Shown one piece after another: positions 18,198 to 25,042 of a stretch of 64,000 bases of DNA. The stretch is from Bradyrhizobium sp. LMTR 3 (GTDB lineage Bacteria; Pseudomonadota; Alphaproteobacteria; Rhizobiales; Xanthobacteraceae). The stretch covers positions 124,001 to 188,000 of the forward strand of contig NZ_MAXC01000051.1 in the NCBI RefSeq assembly GCF_001693485.1, in the 5' to 3' direction. Numbering within the stretch: position 1 is the stretch's first letter; each line of letters starts with the position of its first letter. The notes under the pieces were generated by a model, which saw nothing but the letters and a program-made list of their open reading frames with translations, did no database searches and had not been told where the DNA came from. A program made the translations under genes and the position numbers.

Positions 18198-19241
18198 ATG
18201 AAGATGCTGCTGACGCGCGAAAACCTGCCGCAGACGATCGCCGATATCACCGCACTCGACGAGCTGTTGTGCCGGCCGAGCCAGGCGTTGATCGACGATC
18301 TGCGCAAGGTCGACGGCGACATCATGATCCTGGGTGTTGCCGGCAAGATGGGGCCGACGCTGGCCGGCCTCGCCAAGGCGGCCGTACCGGAGCGCCGCGT
18401 GATCGGCGTCGCCCGGTTCAGCGATCCCGCCGTCAAGGACTGGCTGCAGGCGCGCAGCGTCGAGACCATCAATTGCGACCTGCTTGACGAAAGTGCCATC
18501 AAGGCGCTCCCGAAAATTCCGAATATCGTCTTCATGGCCGGGCGCAAGTTCGGCGCCGAGGGCGACCTCTCGCTGACCTGGGCGATGAATTCGCACGTCC
18601 CAGCCCTGGTCGCGCAGGCCTTTGCGACGTCGCGTATTGTCGCGTTCTCGACCGGCTGCGTTTATCCGTTCGTGCCGGTCAACGGCAAGGGCTCGGCTGA
18701 GGATATGGCGCCCGATCCGCCGGGCGAATACGCGCAATCCTGCGTCGGGCGCGAGCGCATGTTCGAATACTTCTCACGCAAGCATGGAACGCCCGGACGG
18801 CTGTTCCGGCTGAACTACGCGATCGACATGCGATACGGCGTGCTGCACGATATCGCAAGCAAGGTGCTGCAAGGCCAGCCGATCGACGTCAGCCTCGGCC
18901 ATGTCAACTTCATCTGGCAAGGCGACGCTTCCTCGCAAGCGCTGCGCTGTCTTGCGCATTGCGAGACGCCGACCTCGCCGATCAATGTCAGTGGCCACGA
19001 GATCCTCGCGGTGCGCGACCTCGCCGCAAAATTCGGCCAGCGCTTCGGCCGCACGCCCGTGATTGTCGGCAAAGAGGAGCCGACGGCGTGGCTCACCGAC
19101 ACGTCGCAGGCGGTGAAACTATTCGGCCTCCCGATCGTCGATACCGAGCAGCTCATCAGTTGGACCGCCGATTGGGTGTCGCGCTCGATGCCGAGCCTCG
19201 GCAAGCCCACCAAATACGAGGTGCGCGATGGCCGCTATTGA
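18198..19241 (+). CDS. NAD(P)-dependent epimerase/dehydratase-like protein (atypical SDR)
   Basis: 347 residues. A Rossmann fold is shown by MILGVAGKMGPTLAGLAK, but an extra segment of about 40 residues precedes it. The catalytic region has a strand ending FSTGCVYPF and then EYAQSCVGRERMFEYF: the Tyr is kept, while the Lys of the usual YxxxK is replaced by Cys. The chemistry may therefore differ from ordinary extended SDRs, or the fold may only bind. It lies 8 bases after the permease and overlaps the GNAT gene by 14 bases, so it is clearly part of the importer operon and probably acts on the imported compound. Confidence 0.75.
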   Translation: MKMLLTRENLPQTIADITALDELLCRPSQALIDDLRKVDGDIMILGVAGKMGPTLAGLAKAAVPERRVIGVARFSDPAVKDWLQARSVETINCDLLDESAIKALPKIPNIVFMAGRKFGAEGDLSLTWAMNSHVPALVAQAFATSRIVAFSTGCVYPFVPVNGKGSAEDMAPDPPGEYAQSCVGRERMFEYFSRKHGTPGRLFRLNYAIDMRYGVLHDIASKVLQGQPIDVSLGHVNFIWQGDASSQALRCLAHCETPTSPINVSGHEILAVRDLAAKFGQRFGRTPVIVGKEEPTAWLTDTSQAVKLFGLPIVDTEQLISWTADWVSRSMPSLGKPTKYEVRDGRY

Positions 19242-20052
19242 GCCCATCGACATCGTCGAACTCGATGTCAGCGATGCGAAGGCCGGGCTCCTGCTGTCGA
19301 CCGAAGCGGGCTGGAACCAGAACGAAGCCGACTGGCGCTTTTTCCTGAGCCAAGGGATCGTATTCGGCGCGCGCGACGGCGACCGGTTGGTGGCATCAGC
19401 GGCGCTCCTGCCCTACTCGGCCGGCAATGCCTGGATCAGCATGGTGCTGGTGACAGCCAGCTTTCGCCGCCGCGGCCTTGCGACCAGGCTCGTCGATACC
19501 TGCCTGGAAGCGGCCGCGCGGCGCGGGCTTACAAGCTGGCTTGATGCCACGCCGGCTGGCGCGACCGTCTATGGTCCGCTCGGTTTTGCGCCGACGCTAC
19601 AATTACGGCGGTTCCGGTTGGAAAAGCCGCAAGGCACCACAGCGACAGGGCCGCTCGCGGCCGGCAACCTCGAAGCCCTGGCCGCGCGCGATGGCGGAGC
19701 CATGGGATTCGACCGCAGCACATTGCTGTCGGAATTTGCTGCGCGCCCGGGTTCTCGCATCGTGTCGGATGCTCGAGCCATAGCCCTGATCCGCGATGGG
19801 CGCACCGCACGGCACATCGGTCCAGTCCTGGCCGACCACGCCGATCAGGCGTTGGCATTGGTCGACGCCATCACTAACTCCGAGACCGGCCCCTGGCTGA
19901 TCGACGCCGTTCATTCTCAGGACGCGTTTCTGAACGGTCTCGTTCGCTCGGGCTCGAATATCGAGCGGCCGTTTCAGCGCATGCGCTTTGGCTCCGCGAC
20001 CGCCTCGCCCGCGCAACCGCCGTTCGCCGTCGCCGGCCCGGAATTCGGATAG
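19228..20052 (+). CDS. GNAT-family N-acetyltransferase
   Basis: 274 residues. The acetyl-CoA site is clear in the N-terminal half: VLVTASFRRRGLATRLVDTC (motif A, R/Q-x-x-G-x-G/A type), then LDATPAGATVYGPLGF. The C-terminal half (about residues 150-274) resembles the extra domain of two-domain GNATs such as YitI-like proteins. It overlaps the SDR gene by 14 bases and is 11 bases before the aldolase-like gene, which implies translational coupling. The acceptor amine is unknown; an amino compound brought in by the ABC importer is a reasonable guess. Confidence 0.8.
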   Translation: MAAIEPIDIVELDVSDAKAGLLLSTEAGWNQNEADWRFFLSQGIVFGARDGDRLVASAALLPYSAGNAWISMVLVTASFRRRGLATRLVDTCLEAAARRGLTSWLDATPAGATVYGPLGFAPTLQLRRFRLEKPQGTTATGPLAAGNLEALAARDGGAMGFDRSTLLSEFAARPGSRIVSDARAIALIRDGRTARHIGPVLADHADQALALVDAITNSETGPWLIDAVHSQDAFLNGLVRSGSNIERPFQRMRFGSATASPAQPPFAVAGPEFG

Positions 20053-20063
20053 GAATAGCCGCC

Positions 20064-21119
20064 ATGCATCATAGCGAAATCAAAGCCGAGGTTCGAAAGC
20101 TGATCGCCGACGGCACCGTGCTTCCTGCGCATCCGCTCGCGCTCGACGCCAGCCGCGCACTCGATGTACGGCATCAGCGGGCGCTGACGCGTTATTACCT
20201 CGATGCTGGCGCCGGCGGATTGGCCGTGGGCGTGCATACCACGCAATTCGCGATCCGCGACGTCGGCATGTACCGTCCGGTGCTGGAGCTGGCGGCCGAG
20301 ACCGCCGCTTCATGGACCAAACGGCCGGTCGCGATGATCGCAGGCCTGGCCGGTCCAACGCAGCAAGCCATCGCAGAAGCGCAGACCGCGCGTAGCATCG
20401 GCTATCACGGCGGCCTGCTCAGCCTGGCTGCGATGAAATCGGAATCCGAGGACGACATCATTGCGCATTGCGAGGCAGTGGCACGCGAGATCCCGCTGGT
20501 CGGCTTCTATTTGCAGCCGGCCGTCGGCGGCGTGATCCTCAGCGCCGATTTCTGGAAGCGCTTTGCGGCCATCGATAACGTCATCGCGATCAAGATCGCT
20601 CCGTTCAATCGCTATCGGACGCTGGACGTGCTGCGTGGGGTGGCTGCGGCGAACGCACTTGACCGCGTCGCGCTCTATACCGGCAACGACGATCACATCC
20701 TGCTTGACCTCCTTTTGCCGTTCGACCTCCGCGACAAGGGCGTCACCACGCGAGTATACTTCAAGGGTGGCCTGCTCGGGCACTGGTCGGTATGGACCGC
20801 GAGCGCGATCAGGCAGTTCGAGACGTGCAAGGCGGCACGCGGCAAGGACACCGTGCCGGCCGATCTCTTGGCGCTCGACGCGCGTGTCACCGATTGCAAC
20901 AGCGCGTTCTTCGACGTTGCCAACAATTTTCACGGCTGCATCGCCGGTTGCCACGAAATCCTGCGGCGCCAGGGATTGATGCAGGGTCTCTGGTGTCTCG
21001 ATCCGGCCGAAGGGCTGAGCCCGGGCCAGATGCAGGAGATCGACCGCGTCTGCCGCGAGCATGTCGATCTCTCCGACGACGGCTTCGTGAAGGCGAACCT
21101 GCAGAAATGGCTGGCATGA
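20064..21119 (+). CDS. Dihydrodipicolinate synthase/N-acetylneuraminate lyase-family protein
   Basis: 351 residues, a TIM barrel of the DapA superfamily. The Schiff-base lysine is Lys177 in DNVIAIKIAPFNRY, and a candidate for the proton-relay tyrosine is Tyr149 in GFYLQPAVGG. It is longer than DapA (about 290) through a C-terminal extension. Members make or break carbon-carbon bonds of 2-keto acids, or dehydrate sugar acids. It ends in an ATGA overlap with the ABC ATPase gene. In this operon it probably cleaves or condenses a keto-acid intermediate; it is unlikely to serve lysine synthesis. Confidence 0.82.
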   Translation: MHHSEIKAEVRKLIADGTVLPAHPLALDASRALDVRHQRALTRYYLDAGAGGLAVGVHTTQFAIRDVGMYRPVLELAAETAASWTKRPVAMIAGLAGPTQQAIAEAQTARSIGYHGGLLSLAAMKSESEDDIIAHCEAVAREIPLVGFYLQPAVGGVILSADFWKRFAAIDNVIAIKIAPFNRYRTLDVLRGVAAANALDRVALYTGNDDHILLDLLLPFDLRDKGVTTRVYFKGGLLGHWSVWTASAIRQFETCKAARGKDTVPADLLALDARVTDCNSAFFDVANNFHGCIAGCHEILRRQGLMQGLWCLDPAEGLSPGQMQEIDRVCREHVDLSDDGFVKANLQKWLA

Positions 21120-21895
21120 CGGCCGACGAGCCCTTCATCAGCCTGCGCAACGTCCGCAAGGTCTACCGATCCAAGGGCGCGGAATTCCTCGCCGTCTCCG
21201 ACGTCACCATGGACGTCAAGGAAGGCGAACTGGTTTCGCTGGTCGGCCCGTCCGGCTGCGGCAAGACCACCGTGCTGAAGATCCTGGCCGGATTGCATGA
21301 CGCCGACGGCGGGACGATTAAAATCGGTAATGCGAGAACGCCGTTTGATCCGGCACGCGACATCGGCATGGTGTTCCAGCAGGCCCTGCTGCTGAAATGG
21401 CGAACCATTTTGGACAACGTGCTGCTGCCGGCCGAAATCGTCGGCTTGCCGATGAAAGCCGCTCGGAGCCGCGCCCGCGATCTGCTCAACCTGGTTGGTC
21501 TCGCCGGCTACGAGGATAAGTATCCGCAGCAATTGTCCGGCGGGATGCAGCAACGCACGGCGATTGCCCGCGCCTTCATCCATGATCCCAAGCTGATCCT
21601 GATGGACGAGCCGTTCGGCGCGCTAGACGCGCTGACCCGCGAGCAGATGAACCTCGAAATGCTGCGGATCTGGCGCGAAAGTGGCAAGACCATCCTGTTC
21701 GTAACACACTCGATCCAGGAAGCAGTGTTCCTCGCCTCGCACTGCGCCGTGCTCACCGCAGGTCCGGCGCGAATGGCGGAATATTTCCCGATCGAGCTGC
21801 CGTTTCCCCGCGCATTACCGATCAAGACCACGGATGAGTTCGGCGCCTATGCGCGGCGGATTTATGCGAGGCTGGGGCTGAGCCCGGGGACATAG
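21116..21895 (+). CDS. ABC transporter ATP-binding protein (SsuB/TauB type)
   Basis: 259 residues. Walker A GPSGCGKTT, Q-loop MVFQQALLLKW, signature LSGGMQQRTAIARAF, Walker B LILMDEPFGALD and H-loop FVTHSIQEAV are all present. It is the energy subunit for the permease at 17419. The ATG sits in an ATGA overlap with the aldolase-like gene; the frame extends upstream only as antisense-like noise. It is the last gene of the TetR-controlled operon. Confidence 0.9.
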   Translation: MTADEPFISLRNVRKVYRSKGAEFLAVSDVTMDVKEGELVSLVGPSGCGKTTVLKILAGLHDADGGTIKIGNARTPFDPARDIGMVFQQALLLKWRTILDNVLLPAEIVGLPMKAARSRARDLLNLVGLAGYEDKYPQQLSGGMQQRTAIARAFIHDPKLILMDEPFGALDALTREQMNLEMLRIWRESGKTILFVTHSIQEAVFLASHCAVLTAGPARMAEYFPIELPFPRALPIKTTDEFGAYARRIYARLGLSPGT

Positions 21896-22026
21896 TCTGC
21901 AGGCGCCAGAATACCGCCAGCCCACTTCGCATACGCATCATGCAAACTGAGAGCCTGTGGCCGGCGCGGCGTCCGTAGTACACGCTACCCAGGGCGCGTC
22001 CGCGCCGGCGTGGAGAGCCCGACGGA

Positions 22027-23418
22027 ATGTCCGCAGACGTAGCCGCAAAACCATCAGCCACGCCCATCGACGGCCTGCCGCCGGAACTCAGACGCTGGGC
22101 GGTGGCGGCGATCTTTACCGCGCTGGCGCTGGCCTCGCTGGATACGGCGATCGCCAACATCGCGCTGCCGGCCATCGCGGCCGACCTCCGTGTCAGCCCG
22201 GCCGACGTGGTCTGGGTCGTCAATATCTATCAGATCGCGCTGGTCGCGACGCTGCTGCCGCTCGGTGCACTCGGCGAAATCGTCGGCCATCAGCGGATCT
22301 ATATAGGCGGCCTCGTGCTGTTCACGCTGGCCTCGCTTGGCTGCGCCTTGGCATGGTCGCTGCCGAGCCTGACGGCGGCGCGGGCGCTGCAGGGGCTGGG
22401 CGCCAGCGGCATCATGAGCGTGAATGCGGCGCTGGTCCGTTTCGTCTATCCGACTCACATGCTGGGGCGCGGCTTCGGCCATAACGCGCTCGTGGTCGGA
22501 ACGGCATTCACGTTCGGTCCGACCATTGCGTCCGCGATCCTTTCGATCGGAACGTGGCCCTGGCTATTCGCGATCAACCTTCCCTTCGGCCTGATCGCAA
22601 TCTGGATCGGCCTGAAGACCTTGCCCAGAACGCCGCGCGCGAAACACGCGTTCGATTTTGCGAGCGCAGCGCTGACCGCAAGCTGTCTTGGGCTGTTCAT
22701 CATCGGCATCGGCAGCGCGGCACATCAGGCGCCGCCCGTCCTGGTCGGGCTGGCGCTTGGCGCGGCATTGCTGCTCGGCTGGATCATGACCCGACGAGAT
22801 GCGGATCATCCGGCGCCGATGTTGCCGATCGACCTGTTCCGGCGGCCGATGTTCGCGCTATCGGCCGCCACGTCGGTCTGCACATTCGCGGTGCAGGGAT
22901 TGGCCTTCGTTTCGCTGCCCTTCTACTTCGAGGACGTGCTGCGCCGCTCCCAGGTCGAGACCGGCTTCTTCATGACGCCCTGGCCGCTGGTGGTGGCGAT
23001 CATGGCGCCGATCGGGGGCCGGCTCTCCGATCGCTATTCCGTCGGCATTCTCGGCGGCCTTGGGCTGGTATTGCTCGGCATCGGCATGGCGCTGCTGGCA
23101 ACGCTGCCTTCGGATCCTAGCGTTGCCAACATCGTCTGGCGCACGGTGATTTGCGGAATCGGATTCGGCTTCTTTCAAACGCCGAATTTGCGGGCGCTGA
23201 TGTCGAGCGCGCCGCCGCACCGCAGTGGCAGCGCGAGCGGCATCGTCGCAACCGCTCGTCTGACCGGGCAGACACTCGGCGCCGCGCTCGCGGCACTTTG
23301 CTTTGCGCTTGCCGGTCACGACGGTGCTACGGTCGCGCTGATGCTGGGGGCCGGATTTGCCGCGCTCGGAAGCCTGATGAGTTTTCTGCGTCTGACGGTG
23401 GGCACCGAACGGACATGA
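22027..23418 (+). CDS. MFS transporter, drug:H+ antiporter-2 type (14 helices)
   Basis: 463 residues with about 14 hydrophobic segments. DHA2 hallmarks include LDTAIANIALPAIAADLRVS in helix 1 and GALGEIVGHQRIYIGGLVLF after helix 2, and ARALQGLGASGIMSVNAALV in helix 4. GGAGAG precedes the ATG. It should be an inner-membrane exporter of hydrophobic or aromatic compounds. A DUF1772 gene lies convergent downstream, followed by a MarR gene; the cluster may form a small stress-efflux locus, but no operator is seen before this gene. Confidence 0.85.
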   Translation: MSADVAAKPSATPIDGLPPELRRWAVAAIFTALALASLDTAIANIALPAIAADLRVSPADVVWVVNIYQIALVATLLPLGALGEIVGHQRIYIGGLVLFTLASLGCALAWSLPSLTAARALQGLGASGIMSVNAALVRFVYPTHMLGRGFGHNALVVGTAFTFGPTIASAILSIGTWPWLFAINLPFGLIAIWIGLKTLPRTPRAKHAFDFASAALTASCLGLFIIGIGSAAHQAPPVLVGLALGAALLLGWIMTRRDADHPAPMLPIDLFRRPMFALSAATSVCTFAVQGLAFVSLPFYFEDVLRRSQVETGFFMTPWPLVVAIMAPIGGRLSDRYSVGILGGLGLVLLGIGMALLATLPSDPSVANIVWRTVICGIGFGFFQTPNLRALMSSAPPHRSGSASGIVATARLTGQTLGAALAALCFALAGHDGATVALMLGAGFAALGSLMSFLRLTVGTERT

Positions 23419-23452
23419 TCGCCACGCGGGGCACGCGCGCTGTTCGCTCCGC

Positions 23453-23881
23453 CTAATTGAGCGCGCAAAGATAAGCCAGCGTTGCCGCGATCCCAAGACC
23501 CGTTCTGACCGCGTGCAACCCTCCCCACTTCACGATCAGCGCACGTGACTGCGGGCCGGCGTCCTTCTCGTCGATAGCGTTCAGCAGTCGGTTGGTCGGC
23601 ATGATGCCGATCAGCGTATAGGGCCAGTTGGCGAGAATAAGCACTGCGCCGACGATCCAGCGCCAGTCCCCCGTCAGCCAGGCAGCGGTCAGGCCGAGCA
23701 CGCCGGAAATGACTGCGCAACTCGCCTGCATCGCAAAGCCGCGCGCGTAGCTTGGTTTCCACTGCCTCAAGAGGCCCCGGTCATCGAGGCCGAGACGCGC
23801 CGGCTGTTCGGCAAAGTTGATGTAGAAGGCGGCGCCCGCGAACGCCGCCGCGACGACCATTGCAAGCTGTCCTGCAAACAT
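23453..23881 (-). CDS. DUF1772 membrane protein (anthrone oxygenase-like)
   Basis: 142 residues, four predicted membrane helices, with family words such as AGAAFYINFAEQPAR and NWPYTLIGIMPTNRLL. DUF1772 proteins resemble small fungal anthrone oxygenases, but bacterial members have no fixed role. It is divergent from the MarR gene with a 16-base perfect palindrome between them, so it is the most likely target of that regulator. Confidence 0.8.
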   Translation of the reverse strand: MFAGQLAMVVAAAFAGAAFYINFAEQPARLGLDDRGLLRQWKPSYARGFAMQASCAVISGVLGLTAAWLTGDWRWIVGAVLILANWPYTLIGIMPTNRLLNAIDEKDAGPQSRALIVKWGGLHAVRTGLGIAATLAYLCALN

Positions 23882-23908
23882 TATTCACTCCACACTCGTT
23901 TTGCTCAT

Positions 23909-23924
23909 TGACAATATATTGTCA
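23909..23924. promoter_or_regulatory. MarR-type operator in divergent promoter
   Basis: TGACAATATATTGTCA is a perfect 16-base palindrome midway between the DUF1772 and MarR starts. Its length and AT-rich centre suit a MarR dimer. It probably represses both genes. Confidence 0.7.
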
Positions 23925-23944
23925 TCTTGGATACTAAGCGTCAA

Positions 23945-24403
23945 ATGACAACGAAGCGACATACGCCCGGCGGTCAGGCTTTGACCGAGCTGGTTCTCGC
24001 CGTGTTCCGCCTCAATGGACGGCTGCTCGCGGCCGGTGATCGGCTTGTTTCGGACCTCGGCCTCACCAGCGCGCGCTGGCAAGTGCTGGGCGCAATCGCG
24101 CTTGCGCCAAGTCCGCAGCCGGTGGCCTGGCTTGCGCGCGGCATCGGACTCAATCGACAGGGAGTTCAGCGCATTGTGAACGAGATGGCAGAGGATGGCC
24201 TCGTGGAGCTGCGGCCCAACCCTAATCACCGCCGGGCGCACCTCGTCGCGCTAACCAGGCGTGGGCGGAATGCCTTCGAAACCGCCAGCACGCTGCAGGT
24301 TCCGTGGGCAAATGCCCTTGCGAAGGGGCTTAGTCCCGAAGAGCTCACCGCGATGACCCGTATCGCGAAGCTGCTGAGCGAGCGCCTTGATAAGTCCGCC
24401 TAG
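23945..24403 (+). CDS. MarR-family transcriptional regulator
   Basis: 152 residues from ATG 23945; an in-frame TTG at 23927 would overlap the operator half and is less likely. The winged helix-turn-helix is visible (VAWLARGIGLNRQGVQRIVN as recognition helix, then RPNPNHRRAHLVALTRRG as wing). The N- and C-terminal helices form the dimer interface. It faces a perfect palindrome and a DUF1772 gene. The effector is unknown; aromatic or antibiotic-like molecules are usual in this family. Confidence 0.85.
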   Translation: MTTKRHTPGGQALTELVLAVFRLNGRLLAAGDRLVSDLGLTSARWQVLGAIALAPSPQPVAWLARGIGLNRQGVQRIVNEMAEDGLVELRPNPNHRRAHLVALTRRGRNAFETASTLQVPWANALAKGLSPEELTAMTRIAKLLSERLDKSA

Positions 24404-24408
24404 CCCCT

Positions 24409-24510
24409 GCCCTCTACAAGGACACCAAAATCGGCCAGGTTGCGGAAACCTGGCGTAACACCGGCGGATCGACTTTCTTCCCGCTAGTCAAGCGCGCGTT
24501 TTCTTGATTT
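24409..24510 (+). pseudogene. Possible remnant of a gene 3' end
   Basis: The 24404-24582 gap has one short frame that reads like real protein: APALYKDTKIGQVAETW followed by RNTGGSTFFPLVKRAFS and a stop. There is no start codon and no recognised family. It may be the end of a deleted gene. A 7-base stem-loop, CCAGGTT-GCGGA-AACCTGG at 24435-24453, lies inside it but has no T-run, so it is not a convincing terminator. Confidence 0.3.
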
Positions 24511-24582
24511 GAACTGTTCTATTTTCTCGGATCACATCGCGCCCGGTTCAATTGGCGAATTGGACTCAAAAAGGGACATGCG

Positions 24583-25032
24583 ATGGCAAACCTCACAATA
24601 AACGGCAAAACAATCAATGTGGACGTCGAAGACGACACGCCACTGCTCTGGGCTATCAGGGAGAATGTCGGGCTGACCGGCACCAAATATGGCTGCGGCA
24701 TTGCACTATGCGGCGCCTGCACGGTTCACGTCGACGGGGTCGCGATGCGTTCCTGCGGCATGACGGTCAGCGAGGCCGCCGGCAAGCAGATCACCACGAT
24801 CGAAGGTCTCGCCTCAGAAGGCGCGTTGCACAAGGTGCAGCAGGCATGGATAGCTAACGACGTTCCGCAATGCGGATTTTGCCAGAGCGGTATGATCATG
24901 GCGGTCGCAGCCCTTCTCAAGGAAAATCCGAAGCCGACCGACCAGGATATTAACGAGGCCATCACCAATATCTGCCGATGCGGGACCTTCCAGCAGGTCC
25001 GCGAGGCGATCCACGCCGCAGCGAACGCTTGA
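24583..25032 (+). CDS. (2Fe-2S)-binding subunit of a molybdenum hydroxylase (IorA-like)
   Basis: 149 residues with two 2Fe-2S domains. The plant-ferredoxin-type cluster is held by Cys38, Cys43, Cys46 and Cys58 (YGCGIALCGACTVHVDG); the helical-domain cluster by Cys97, Cys100, Cys131 and Cys133 (CGFCQSG, NICRCGT). It passes electrons from the molybdenum subunit encoded 10 bases downstream. The closest type is the small subunit of isoquinoline 1-oxidoreductase or membrane aldehyde oxidoreductases. AAAAAGGGAC precedes the ATG. It opens the operon that continues into the sox genes. Confidence 0.88.
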   Translation: MANLTINGKTINVDVEDDTPLLWAIRENVGLTGTKYGCGIALCGACTVHVDGVAMRSCGMTVSEAAGKQITTIEGLASEGALHKVQQAWIANDVPQCGFCQSGMIMAVAALLKENPKPTDQDINEAITNICRCGTFQQVREAIHAAANA

Positions 25033-25042
25033 GGGGGACGTC

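Noticed and set aside
24435..24453. Stem-loop CCAGGTT-GCGGA-AACCTGG as a MarR terminator
   Set aside because: No T-run follows and it lies within a coding-like remnant.
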